A stretch of 23,426 nucleotides of DNA from an uncultured Pseudomonadota bacterium (GCA_946478635.1 CAMLCX010000017.1:1-23426), one strand, 5' to 3'; positions 7,168-15,448 are shown, counted from the first letter of the stretch. Made by a program: numbers and translations. The notes: generated from the sequence alone by a model not told the origin.

Positions 7168-8163
7168 TCATTTGTAACGCCGCGCCATTTCGTCGAAAAA
7201 TTTCTCAGCCTCCAGCTCCTGCAAAAACGTCAGGTCGACGAATTGCTCCGGCTTGGCGCTTTTCGCCTGCGGGATCTGCGGCCCGGACATGTCGATGAGA
7301 TTTTGAATGCCTTTCATCGTCGGATAGGGCTTTTTTGGCGTGCGCTTGAGATAGTGCTGATACGAATAGTCGAGCACTTCCTGATCGTTCGTCCGCATAT
7401 AACGAGAAAGACTCTTCAAAGTCGCCGCTTTATTGGCGAAGACATAATAAATACCCTCGATATAGGCTTTAAGCGCCCCTTTGACGGTTTCGCGATTGGC
7501 CTTGATGTAGCTTCGCGACGTTGCCAAACCGCTCCCCTGGACTTCAAAGCCGATATCCGCCATCTGAATCACTTCCACCAGACCCGCTTTCAATGCTTGC
7601 GGCACTTCCGACGGATTGAAAAACGTCGCGTCGATCCTTGCAGCGCCCATGGCGGCCAGCCGTTCCGGCCCCGTGCCGGTCGGAACGAACGTCACATCCT
7701 TGTTCGGTTCCAGGTTGAATTTCTTAAACAGAATGACGGCCGCGTTGTGCGTCGCCGATCCGAAGCCGCTGATGCCGAAGCGCTTGCCCTTGAGCTGTTC
7801 GAGGCGCGTCGCCGTTCCCGGGCGGGCGAATACCACCTGATCGTAGGAATTTTCCACCGAGCCGACGAGCACGACGTCATGACCTTGTAGATTGGCGATG
7901 ATGACGTTGCCGACGGTCACGAGCGGCGGATCGCCGCCGGTGAGCGCTTGGATCGCCACTTGGCCGCCGCGCAGAAAAATCAATTCGACGTCGAGGCCGT
8001 ACTTGCGAAAGAGCCCTTCATCTTTGGCTATCCAGAGTTGAGCCTGGCGCGAGCTGATGGACGGGTAGCCGATGCGGATCTTCGGCAGGGGCTGGGACTG
8101 CGCCCCGAGAGAAAAATAAAGTTGAAGAGCTGCAGCTAACAGGATGATCGGCTGAAGTTTCAT
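7168..8163 (-). CDS. ABC-type solute-binding protein, NMT1/TauA-like
   Basis: A 331-residue periplasmic binding protein. The open frame runs upstream to 8484, but the ATG at 8163 is followed by a proper Sec signal (MKLQPIILLAAALQLYFSLG, cleavage near AQSQ at 21-24) and then IRIGYPSISSRQAQLWIAKD, the standard first strand and helix of NMT1/TauA/SsuA proteins. DEGLFRKYGLDVELIF and the GKRFGISGFGSATHNA segment (second half of lobe 1) are also typical. No lipobox cysteine is seen, so it should be soluble in the periplasm. The Shine-Dalgarno is weak. It precedes an amidohydrolase by 32 bases on the same strand and is divergent from a flavin monooxygenase. No permease or ATPase gene lies nearby. 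Ligands of the family include sulfonates, taurine, aromatic acids and pyrimidines; the ligand here is unknown. Confidence 0.88.
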   Translation of the reverse strand: MKLQPIILLAAALQLYFSLGAQSQPLPKIRIGYPSISSRQAQLWIAKDEGLFRKYGLDVELIFLRGGQVAIQALTGGDPPLVTVGNVIIANLQGHDVVLVGSVENSYDQVVFARPGTATRLEQLKGKRFGISGFGSATHNAAVILFKKFNLEPNKDVTFVPTGTGPERLAAMGAARIDATFFNPSEVPQALKAGLVEVIQMADIGFEVQGSGLATSRSYIKANRETVKGALKAYIEGIYYVFANKAATLKSLSRYMRTNDQEVLDYSYQHYLKRTPKKPYPTMKGIQNLIDMSGPQIPQAKSAKPEQFVDLTFLQELEAEKFFDEMARRYK

Positions 8164-8292
8164 GGCAGGTACGCACTCAATATGCCAACGCTGATTGGCG
8201 GTCAAGCAGATGGCCAGCCAAGTTGACAGCTTCGGTCGCCGCGTGATTAGTTGCCCTTCGATCTCGTAATTTCTATTTCCCCGCCCTCCAAT

Positions 8293-8354
8293 GGAGGGAG
8301 AGATAATAGTGAGGGTGGGCTCCGAATCAGGAACCCTCACCCCTGCCCTCTCCA
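8293..8354. repeat. Imperfect inverted repeat in the divergent intergenic region
   Basis: GTGAGGGT (8309-8316) pairs exactly with ACCCTCAC (8333-8340), and the outer purine-rich arm GGAGGGAGAG (8293-8302) pairs imperfectly with CTGCCCTCTCC (about 8344-8354). It resembles the dispersed CCCTCACCC/CCCTCTCC repeats of many bacteria. It sits in the 244-base region between the divergent units, where their promoters and any operator should lie. No convincing promoter pair was found. Confidence 0.5.
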
Positions 8355-8407
8355 CTTTGTGAGCGAGGGTACTAGACACGCTGGAGGACGATCCTCGCGA
8401 TAAATCC

Positions 8408-10039
8408 ATGAGTAAATCTGCGGCAACAAAGCATGTTCCCGTTCTCATCGCCGGCGCGGGGCCGGTTGGATTGTCGTTGGCCATCGAGCTTGCCTATCGC
8501 GCCATACACTCCCTCGTCATAGAGCAGAGCGACGGCAGCGTCGAATTCCCGACGACGAATCTGGCCAACACGCGCACCTGCGAGCACTTGCGCCGCTGGG
8601 GCATCGCCGACCGGATGCGCTACGAGTCGGGCTACCCGACCGACTATCCGCGGAACTATCTTTTCGTGACGCGCATGACCGGCTACGAAATCGCGCGCTT
8701 CGATCATGCGCCGAATGGCGATCCCGCGGCGCGCTCGCCCTACAGCCCCGAAGGCCGCCTGTGGATTTCCAAGCCCTACTTCGATCCGGTGCTGCACGCT
8801 CACGCCAAATCGTTGCCGCAGGTTCAGATCCGCTACGAAACATCCTTCGAGTCGTTTGAACAATCCGGCCAATCCGTCAATGCGGAAATCCTCGATAAGA
8901 GAACCGGACGGAAGGAAATCATCGAAGCGGACTATCTGGTTGGCTGCGACGGCGGCCGGAGCAATATTCGGCGCGCTCTGGACATAAAATATCAAGGCGT
9001 ATTTTCCCAGGGCATGAACGTCGCCGTGCTATTCCGCTCGCCGCTGCTCGAACACACCAGGCACGGTCCGGCGGTTCAGTACCAGATCATCAATTCGGAG
9101 ATCAACGGCGCCATCGCCGCGGTCGATGGCAAAGTGCTGTGGCGCTTGAATGTGCGCAACGTCAACGAAGAACAACTGGAGACTCTCGACGCGCCGCAAA
9201 AGATTCGTTATGCGCTGGGCGGGAATATACCTTTTGAACTGCTCGCCGTCCGCCCCTGGACCGGCCACTGCGTGGTCGCGGATCGTTATCAGGAAGGCCG
9301 TGTCTTCCTCGCGGGAGACGCGGCCCATCTCAATTGGCCGGCCGGCGGCTTCGGCATGAACACGGGCGTCGGCGACGCCGTCGATATCGGCTGGAAGCTC
9401 GCCGCGGTTCTGCAAGGCTGGGGCGGCCCGCGCCTTCTCGATAGTTACACCGCCGAACGCAAGCCAATCGCCATGATCAACGTCAACGAGGCCGCGGAAA
9501 TGCGCGCCAGCTTCGACAACCAAACGCCCTTTTCGCCGAAGATAGAGGAAGACAGCGACGAGGGCAGACAGCTCCGGGAAAAAGCGCGCGCGGCGATCCT
9601 GCGCACGCGCGCCAAAGAATTTCAGTACGACTCGGCCGGCATCGAGCTCGGCTACCGCTATGAAAACTCGCCGATCTGCGTCCCGGACGGCACGCCGGCG
9701 CCGCCGCTCGATCACGGTTTATACGTCGCATCGTCCTGGCCCGGTGTGCGCGCGCCCCACGTTTGGCTGAAAGACGGCCGTTCGACCCTCGATCTTTTCG
9801 GCAAGGGCTTTACGCTGTTGAACATGTCGGGCAACGAAGCGGCCAGCAACCCGCTCACTCGGGCCGCGAATCATCTCCGCATGCCGATGGAAACAATTGC
9901 GATTGAGGAACCCGGCGTGCGCCAAAATTACCAGCGCAGTTTCGTTCTGGTTCGGCCCGATGGCCACGTCGCCTGGCGCGGCGATGATATGCCGGATAAC
10001 GCGGATTCAATCATCGACAAAGTGCGCGGCGCCGTCTAA
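8408..10039 (+). CDS. FAD-dependent aromatic monooxygenase (PheA/TfdB-like, group A)
   Basis: A 543-residue flavoprotein hydroxylase of the PF01494 type, probably using NAD(P)H and O2 to hydroxylate an aromatic ring. The N-terminal Rossmann GxGxxG is at residues 16-21 (GAGPVG). The DG motif is in LVGCDGGRSNIRR near 178-190. The second FAD motif, RVFLAGDAAHLNWPAGGFGMN, lies near 297-317. The C-terminal part (about 400-543) matches the thioredoxin-like domain of phenol and 2,4-dichlorophenol hydroxylases and ends with the usual LVRPDGHVAWRG strand. Length fits this subclass. No signal peptide; cytosolic. GGAGGA at 8383-8388 is farther from the ATG than usual, so translation initiation may be weak. 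It heads the plus arm: the solute-binding protein gene starts 28 bases after its stop. A role in ring hydroxylation is well supported by family; the substrate is unknown. Confidence 0.9.
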   Translation: MSKSAATKHVPVLIAGAGPVGLSLAIELAYRAIHSLVIEQSDGSVEFPTTNLANTRTCEHLRRWGIADRMRYESGYPTDYPRNYLFVTRMTGYEIARFDHAPNGDPAARSPYSPEGRLWISKPYFDPVLHAHAKSLPQVQIRYETSFESFEQSGQSVNAEILDKRTGRKEIIEADYLVGCDGGRSNIRRALDIKYQGVFSQGMNVAVLFRSPLLEHTRHGPAVQYQIINSEINGAIAAVDGKVLWRLNVRNVNEEQLETLDAPQKIRYALGGNIPFELLAVRPWTGHCVVADRYQEGRVFLAGDAAHLNWPAGGFGMNTGVGDAVDIGWKLAAVLQGWGGPRLLDSYTAERKPIAMINVNEAAEMRASFDNQTPFSPKIEEDSDEGRQLREKARAAILRTRAKEFQYDSAGIELGYRYENSPICVPDGTPAPPLDHGLYVASSWPGVRAPHVWLKDGRSTLDLFGKGFTLLNMSGNEAASNPLTRAANHLRMPMETIAIEEPGVRQNYQRSFVLVRPDGHVAWRGDDMPDNADSIIDKVRGAV

Positions 10040-10067
10040 AGAAGCGGGCCTAATGAGGAAATGATTC

Positions 10068-11069
10068 ATGATGCATAGACTCACTTCAGTTTTGGCCAGC
10101 GCGCTTTTTCTTATCAGCCTATTGTGCTCCACGGCACTGGCCGCGATTAAAGTTTCCTTCCCCTTCACGCCGATCAGCGCCGCCAGCCTGCCCTGGTGGA
10201 TCGCCAAGGAATCGCGCTTTTATGAAAAATACGGCCTGGATGTGGACATGATCTACGTCGGCGCATCGCCGGTCATCATCCAGGCGATGCTCGGCGGTCA
10301 GGCCGGCGTCGGCGCGGGCGGCGGGCCTCCGTTGGTGACCAACATTCTTCAAGGCGGAGACGTCGTCCAGGTTGCAACAACCGTTCCTTATGCCATTCAG
10401 TCCCTGATCGTAAAACCGGAGATCAGGACGCCGGCGGATTTGACCGGCAAAAGAGTCGGCATCAGTCGTTTGGGAGCGATTCCTCATTACACGTTGCAGG
10501 CGATCGTCAAGTTGCACAATGTTCAGGGTATCAACATCGTGCAAACAGGCTCCACGACACAGGCCATCACCAGCCTGTCGCAAGGATTGGTGGACGGCAT
10601 CATCACCTCCGCACCGTTTACCTTTCGGCTGATGAAGGACGGCTACCGGGAGCTTGTCGGCCCCAAGGAATTCAAGAAAGCCGGGGTCGAATTCTTGATT
10701 CAAGGCCTGGTGGCGCGAAAATCCTTTGCCGCCAGGAACCGCGACGTGGTCATCGGCATGATCAAAGCCACCATGGAAGGAACCAAACAAATTTTCGTCA
10801 ATGAGAAACACGCCAAAGCCGTGCTGGCAAAATACACCCGCCAGACCGATCCGGAGATTCTGGATCAAACTTACAAGTTCACTCTGGATATTTTCGTCAA
10901 AGATCCCACCGTCACCGCGGCGTCCATTCAACCGATCGTGCAACAGTCGGCGCAATTCAATATTGTCGATGCCAAACTCGCGGGCAGCACGCCGATCAGC
11001 GCTTACTACGACAACAGCTATATCGACGAGATCAAGAAATCCGGCTTTTTCGCGCAATTGTGGAAATAG
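10068..11069 (+). CDS. ABC-type solute-binding protein, NMT1/TauA-like
   Basis: A 333-residue periplasmic binding protein with a clear Sec signal (hydrophobic core 8-24, cleavage near ALA-A at about 26). The first lobe shows ISAASLPWWIAKESRFYEKYGLDVDMIYV, and later LTGKRVGISRLGAIPHYTLQ, both typical of NMT1/TauA-like proteins. It ends in FFAQLWK, a usual C-terminus for this group. Two adjacent ATGs (10068, 10071) are possible; GAGGAA at 10055-10060 serves either. It sits 28 bases after the flavin monooxygenase and about 200 bases before the amidohydrolase, so it probably captures the substrate of that pathway. It is only distantly similar to the binding protein at 7168-8163, which suggests different ligands. 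No transport partner genes are present in the window. Confidence 0.88.
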   Translation: MMHRLTSVLASALFLISLLCSTALAAIKVSFPFTPISAASLPWWIAKESRFYEKYGLDVDMIYVGASPVIIQAMLGGQAGVGAGGGPPLVTNILQGGDVVQVATTVPYAIQSLIVKPEIRTPADLTGKRVGISRLGAIPHYTLQAIVKLHNVQGINIVQTGSTTQAITSLSQGLVDGIITSAPFTFRLMKDGYRELVGPKEFKKAGVEFLIQGLVARKSFAARNRDVVIGMIKATMEGTKQIFVNEKHAKAVLAKYTRQTDPEILDQTYKFTLDIFVKDPTVTAASIQPIVQQSAQFNIVDAKLAGSTPISAYYDNSYIDEIKKSGFFAQLWK

Positions 11070-11172
11070 CGGCCAAGTTACCGAAGACGATCAAGGGCGC
11101 AAGCTGGAATTGGTGCAAGAAGTCGCCGCGGGAGTCTGGGGCAAGTAAATATGAATCAACGAAAGTTTTTGT

Positions 11173-11196
11173 AGGGGCAGACCGTCGTGTCTGCCC
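11173..11196. repeat. GGGCAGAC/GTCTGCCC palindromic element
   Basis: GGGCAGAC (11175-11182) and GTCTGCCC (11189-11196) form an 8-bp perfect stem preceded by GTAG, a layout like common REP-type repeats. It lies between the solute-binding protein and the amidohydrolase. No T-run follows on the plus strand, though it may stabilise or weaken the transcript end. Confidence 0.55.
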
Positions 11197-11276
11197 TCCG
11201 CACCTCCGGGCACCTCAGCTAATTTGACGCCGGGTCGCGGATTTTGTTATGCGAGGAACAATTCGAGGAGATCAAA

Positions 11277-12398
11277 ATGAAAAACGGGTTCAGAGCGATG
11301 GATTCGGACATGCACGTCATGGAGCCCTGCGATCTGTGGCAAAAATATATCGACAGGAAGTTCGCCGATCGCGCGCCGGTCGGCCTCAATCGCCACAAGC
11401 GCGACCTTGGCGTTCAAGTCGACGGCAAAATTATGCCGCGGCCGACGCCCAGGCCGAATCCCGCCCTCGGGCCGATTCGCCAACGCATCCTCGAGGAAAA
11501 ATACCCCGAAGAAGAAGCGCTCGATTTCGACAACGTCGCGCAGCTTGGCGCCATGGACAAAGAAGGCCTCGACGTGGCGATCCTCTATCCGAGCCGCGGC
11601 CTGTTCGTGCTCGCCGTCGACGGCCTCGATCCGGAATTGGCCGCGGCCATCGCCAGGGCTTACAACGACTGGCTCTACGATTTCTGCAAAATTGCGCCGA
11701 CCCGCATGTACGGCGCCGGCATTGTCGCGCCGCACGATGTTTCATCGGCGGTCGAAGAGACGCGCCGCGTCGTCAGGGCCCTCGGCTTTCGCAGCGTGCT
11801 CATGCGGCCCAATCACGTCAACGGCCGCATGTGGAGCGATCCCTATTACAATCCGCTCTGGGAAGAGTGCCAGAAGCTCGGTATTCCCGTCGGCTTCCAC
11901 GAAGCCGGCCGCGTCTATCTGCCGCAACCCGCCTTGTCGGACTTCATCCCGAGTTTCACCATGTTCAACACGCTGTCGTTTCCGCTGGCGAATATGTTCG
12001 CCTGCGCCGACATGATCTACGGCGGCGTGCTGGAGCGCTTTCCCAAGCTAAAGATCGCCTTTCTCGAAGGCAACTGCGCGTGGATCCCCTGGCTGCTCTG
12101 GCGCATGGGCGAATACGCCGAATTGACCGGCGGCGCCGAGCATCCGGAGATGAAGCTCGCGCCGCTCGAATACTTTCAGCGCCAATGTTGGGGATCGGTG
12201 GAGTGCGATGAAGTGGTGGCGAAGAATCTTCCGGATTTCGGCTTGGAAGACAACATCGTCTTTTCGACCGATTACCCGCATCTCGACGTCAAATATCCCC
12301 GCGCGGTGGAGACCTTTCTCACCCTGCCCTTCAGCGAGCAGACCAAGCGGAAATATTTGTGGGACAACTGCGCGCGATTATACGGTTTTGCCGGCTGA
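11277..12398 (+). CDS. Amidohydrolase-2 family enzyme with DxH first motif
   Basis: A 373-residue TIM-barrel enzyme of the Amidohydro_2 family. The start at 11277 is chosen over an in-frame ATG at 11244 because GAGGAG lies at 11265-11270. The first metal motif reads MDSDMHVMEPCDLW, so Asp11 replaces the first His and His13 is kept. Other expected positions are His208 in VGFHEAG, Glu264 in AFLEGNCAWIPW (His in the classical members), and Asp332 in FSTDYPHLD. This EP-D-W and FLEGN-WIP pattern marks a subgroup often found with solute-binding proteins in soil bacteria, without an agreed function. It lacks a signal peptide. It is the last gene of the divergent plus arm (monooxygenase, binding protein, amidohydrolase). 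It may be a hydrolase or decarboxylase acting on a hydroxylated acid (inference). Confidence 0.88.
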   Translation: MKNGFRAMDSDMHVMEPCDLWQKYIDRKFADRAPVGLNRHKRDLGVQVDGKIMPRPTPRPNPALGPIRQRILEEKYPEEEALDFDNVAQLGAMDKEGLDVAILYPSRGLFVLAVDGLDPELAAAIARAYNDWLYDFCKIAPTRMYGAGIVAPHDVSSAVEETRRVVRALGFRSVLMRPNHVNGRMWSDPYYNPLWEECQKLGIPVGFHEAGRVYLPQPALSDFIPSFTMFNTLSFPLANMFACADMIYGGVLERFPKLKIAFLEGNCAWIPWLLWRMGEYAELTGGAEHPEMKLAPLEYFQRQCWGSVECDEVVAKNLPDFGLEDNIVFSTDYPHLDVKYPRAVETFLTLPFSEQTKRKYLWDNCARLYGFAG

Positions 12399-12487
12399 GC
12401 GCGCACGGCGAGCTGACTCGTTTGCGATTGTTCTAGGCTAGCCCGGATTATTCACGCTACGAGGAAAACCGATGACACCGTGTCGGT

Positions 12488-12655
12488 CGAGGCGTAACCC
12501 TGGAGGGGCGAAGGCATCGGCGCAAATGATTTTTCGTATCGATCATCGCTGGGCAAAGTGTTTGACCTTTTCATGACTAATGGCGAAAGCAGTTCGTCCA
12601 TTGGCCGCTTCAAGGCACAACTGCTTTGCCTTCGCTCTGGAAGGGTTATGCCTCG
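12488..12655. repeat. 29-bp imperfect inverted repeat flanking 110 bases
   Basis: The arm at 12488-12516 is the imperfect complement of 12627-12655: 23 of 29 positions pair, with a mismatched block in the middle (shared core TGCCTTCGC...AGGGTTA.GCCTCG). The enclosed 110 bases hold no recognisable gene. Long inverted arms around a short non-coding insert could be a decayed non-autonomous mobile element or a large hairpin. The gap 12399-12683 holds nothing else. No target-site duplication was identified. Confidence 0.45.
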
Positions 12656-12683
12656 ATCGCCGGTTTGCTGCGAATAATCCTGG

Positions 12684-13442
12684 CTAGGACTTTTGCGCCA
12701 CAACAATCATCCGTTTTCCGAACAGGAGTGCCTTTGAAAAAACGTGCGACATAATTTCGTCGAAAAGCCGTTCGCCGGCGCCGTCTTTGTATTTTCGCTG
12801 AAACTTTTTGAGGGAAATATTTACCGAGATTCTTGATGCGATGAACATCGCAGGAATAAGCCATGCCATGGCTATCGAAGTGGGGCTGTAGCGATCCGTG
12901 AAGACCTGAATCCTATCAAAACCGGCGAAGCGCAGGAGATAACGGAGCCTGAAATAATCGATGAGGAAGGCATGGCCATGGTAGGACCATCCGGTGGCTT
13001 TACCCACTCGCCGCGTTTGAATCTCGTTGATCAAGCCGCGCCGCGGAGTTCTTTGACAAGTCAACAAGTAACTCACGCGCGACCGAACATTCGTTATGTT
13101 CGGCGTGGTCAATACCAGAGTGCCCCTCGGTTTCAAGACCCGGGCGCACTCTTTCAAAAACAGCGCTTGATCCTCGAAGTGTTCGATGCCTTCCCGAGTC
13201 AAAACATAATCAAACCGGTCGTTGGCAAAAGGAATAATTTTGGTTGCGTCGCCTCTGACCCAAGCCTGTTGAATTTTCTCGGAAGGTCTCGGGAAAAGAT
13301 CGAAGAGAACGGTCTCAAAGCCCAGCTCGTCCAAGTGCGCGGCCTCTCGGCCGAACCCCGCCGGAATATCTAAAACCCGACCTCTTTTCCAATCCAAAAA
13401 GAGGTCTACCTTTTTTCCTTTCTCTATGACCCTTATCGCCAC
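12684..13442 (-). CDS. Class I SAM-dependent methyltransferase
   Basis: A 252-residue Methyltransf_11-like protein. Motif I is VLDIPAGFGRE (23-33), the acidic ribose-binding residue is Asp48 after VLF, GDAT (64-67) is motif II-like, and FDYVLTREGIEHFED (77-91) followed by ARVLKPRGTLVLTTPN (100-115) form the post-I region. The substrate part contains a basic RTPRRG stretch and a hydrophobic segment near 190-210 that could lie against a membrane. Such proteins are common in polysaccharide or lipid modification, but the substrate is not evident. The start is GTG with AGGAGA at the complement of 13447-13452; a nearby ATG at 13446 is out of frame. It stands alone between two amidohydrolases and looks less GC-rich than its neighbours, which may mean separate acquisition. 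Confidence 0.85.
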   Translation of the reverse strand: MAIRVIEKGKKVDLFLDWKRGRVLDIPAGFGREAAHLDELGFETVLFDLFPRPSEKIQQAWVRGDATKIIPFANDRFDYVLTREGIEHFEDQALFLKECARVLKPRGTLVLTTPNITNVRSRVSYLLTCQRTPRRGLINEIQTRRVGKATGWSYHGHAFLIDYFRLRYLLRFAGFDRIQVFTDRYSPTSIAMAWLIPAMFIASRISVNISLKKFQRKYKDGAGERLFDEIMSHVFSKALLFGKRMIVVAQKS

Positions 13443-13715
13443 TCATTCTCCTACCAACCACGCGCCGTAATCTCAGGGCGACACCAACCTCGCCAGCGCT
13501 GCTTATTATCAGAGCGCACCGTTTCATGGCGGTTAATGTTTCCCGGGCCACGCTAGAGCTTCGGCCCTACATCGGGACTCTACAGGACAACCGCCGCAAA
13601 CTAGTGCAGTTCGGGTTTGGCTTCAAGGACCAGATTGACGCGCAATCTCATCTTTGTTGAAAAAGTCTCGGCCATCGGCTAAGGGCTGGAGTGATAGGCA
13701 AGGAGGGGAATTTCA

Positions 13716-14864
13716 ATGCAAGTCATCGATTCCGACGGACACCTGCACGAACCTTTCGACCTTTTCGAGCGATATATGGAGAAGGAATTCTTCTCCCTGC
13801 GCCCGCGCATCGTCGATCTGCGCGACGAACCCCGAGACACCGGGCGCTGGTTGGTCGAGGGAAGCCTCGTGCCTCGGCTGCCGTTCACCAAGGGTGTCGG
13901 CGGAGGAGGATTTCGCTATCAGACGCCGCGTCATGCGCAGATGAAAGCCAAAGATAATTCTCTCGATGATATCGAGGGCCGACTGCAGGATATGGATCGA
14001 ATGGAAATCGACTTTCAGATTGTTTATCCGACCGCGCTGGTTTGGGTGTTCGATCTCGAAAACAAAGAGCTGGCCGCAGCCGTGTGCCGCGCTTACAACA
14101 ACTATATCGCCGAGCAATGCGCCAAAGCGCCCAAGCGGTTGGGCGGCGTCGCCCTGGTGCCGATTCAAGACCCGCGTGCCGCGGCCGAAGAGGCCAGGCG
14201 GGCCGTGCAAAAACTCGGGCTTAACGGTGTCGTCATTCCTGGCATGGTCGGAAACACGCCGCTGCATGCCAACGAATTCATTCCTTTCTTCGAGACTTTG
14301 AACGAGATCGACGCGCCCATCGGATTTCACGCCGTCACCGGCATGCACTACACGCCCTGGGCGGACTGCTTCACGGATTTTTTTTCGACGCATGTGACCG
14401 CGATGCCGTTTTCGATGATGGTCGCAATGATGTCCATGGTCCGCTCGGGATTGTTAAAGAAACTGCCGCGATTGCGCTGCGCTTTCCTTGAAATCGGCGC
14501 CAGCTGGCTACCCTACTGGAATTGGTGGGTGGGAAAACATATCGAGCACGTGCTCGAGCCGCGCGCCGGGCGCAAAGAAAGCGATTGGGGACGAGATCCC
14601 TACGAGTTGCCTGCCACCGTGCACGAACCCGGTGAAGATATTCTGGCAGGCAGAATCCTAAGCGGTTTTGAAGGCGATGAAAACCTACGATCCATCCTCG
14701 ATCAGCTCGGCAGCAAGGGGTTTATGTACGCCAGCGATTACCCGCACAGCGACATGGATTGGAACCGCGTTCAAACAATCAAAGGATCCGAAGGTCTGAC
14801 CAGCGCGGAGAAAGCCGACCTGCTCGGTGAAAACGCCAGGCGTTTTTACAACTTGCGGATTTGA
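13716..14864 (+). CDS. Amidohydrolase-2 family enzyme
   Basis: A 382-residue Amidohydro_2 enzyme, third of its kind here. Metal-site candidates are His9 and His11 in DSDGHLHEPFDLF, His205 in PIGFHAVTG, Glu259 in AFLEIGASWLPYW and Asp341 in MYASDYPHSDMDW. It shares the EP-D-F and FLE-x-G-x-W-P pattern with the enzyme at 11277-12398 rather than with the one at 6206-7135, but retains HxH in the first motif. AAGGAGGGG lies about 10 bases before the ATG. No signal peptide. It appears to be monocistronic: the divergent methyltransferase is upstream and a 10-bp hairpin follows at 14874-14906. The reaction may be hydrolysis or decarboxylation of a carboxylated ring or dienoate; this cannot be settled from sequence. 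Confidence 0.88.
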   Translation: MQVIDSDGHLHEPFDLFERYMEKEFFSLRPRIVDLRDEPRDTGRWLVEGSLVPRLPFTKGVGGGGFRYQTPRHAQMKAKDNSLDDIEGRLQDMDRMEIDFQIVYPTALVWVFDLENKELAAAVCRAYNNYIAEQCAKAPKRLGGVALVPIQDPRAAAEEARRAVQKLGLNGVVIPGMVGNTPLHANEFIPFFETLNEIDAPIGFHAVTGMHYTPWADCFTDFFSTHVTAMPFSMMVAMMSMVRSGLLKKLPRLRCAFLEIGASWLPYWNWWVGKHIEHVLEPRAGRKESDWGRDPYELPATVHEPGEDILAGRILSGFEGDENLRSILDQLGSKGFMYASDYPHSDMDWNRVQTIKGSEGLTSAEKADLLGENARRFYNLRI

Positions 14865-14873
14865 AATCCGAGC

Positions 14874-14906
14874 CGGCTCCAGGCTTGCCGAATAAACCTG
14901 GAGCCG
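14874..14906 (+). terminator. Hairpin after the third amidohydrolase
   Basis: CGGCTCCAGG (14874-14883) pairs perfectly with CCTGGAGCCG (14897-14906) around a 13-base loop, starting 9 bases after the stop codon. No clean T-run follows, so it may protect the transcript end rather than act alone as a Rho-independent terminator. Confidence 0.5.
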
Positions 14907-15012
14907 ATCTGAGACTTTATCCGATTGGATTCCAGAAAGACGCGTCCGGAAACCTACTGGAGCACTTTAGAAAGCTCGCAGTCGGGCGTTGCTTCATCAT
15001 TGGGGTAAAATC

Positions 15013-15195
15013 TCACTCCCGTGGGCGGATGAAGTGAGGCTCTTCTGCACGGCCTGGTTCCTCTGGTCTATGGGATTCCTCCAGGTATGCGAGTCGGCGG
15101 ATCGCTCTCGTTCTGCAATGACAGCAAGCGAGAATATTGACGGACACATCGACACACGCACGGCACTTCGAATGTGAACAAAAAGGACACTTCAT
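15013..15195 (-). CDS. Possible small zinc-ribbon-like protein
   Basis: A 60-codon frame opens with MKCPFCSHSKCRACVDV and then ILACCHC, giving cysteines at 3, 6, 11, 14, 24, 25 and 27. Paired CxxC motifs at the very N-terminus are what one expects of a zinc ribbon. The rest is Arg- and Glu-rich. An in-frame GTG at 15231 would add 12 residues. Neither start has a good ribosome-binding site, and no family is recognised, so this could be a chance frame in an otherwise non-coding stretch. It is listed because the cysteine spacing is unlikely to be random. Confidence 0.3.
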   Translation of the reverse strand: MKCPFCSHSKCRACVDVSVNILACCHCRTRAIRRLAYLEESHRPEEPGRAEEPHFIRPRE

Positions 15196-15448
15196 GCCCA
15201 GGCCAGGCCAAGAGTGTTTTAGTTGATCCACTAATGCTCATCCTCCAGGTGTTGAATTAAAAATTAGCGGCAATAAGATCGAGTTAAAGCACTTAATTTT
15301 AAATCCTAACGAGAGTCAAGCGATTCGCCGGCTTTCTCCGATGATGTAAATGAAATCCAACGCTTGCGGCGCGAATGTAGCAACGATGAGTTTTGAGCGA
15401 AGTCTGGGATTACTCTGAAAACAAAGTACAGCTGAGCTCGAGCTTAGC

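Noticed and set aside
6308..7177. 289-codon plus-strand frame opposite the first amidohydrolase
   Set aside because: The minus-strand product has all five metal ligands; the antisense product is Val/Arg/His-rich without motifs.
10119..11057. 312-codon minus-strand frame opposite the solute-binding protein
   Set aside because: The plus-strand reading has a signal peptide and family motifs; the antisense reading has none and no ribosome-binding site context.
11249..12211. 320-codon plus-strand frame overlapping the second amidohydrolase
   Set aside because: Arg-rich shadow frame inside a gene with clear metal-site motifs.
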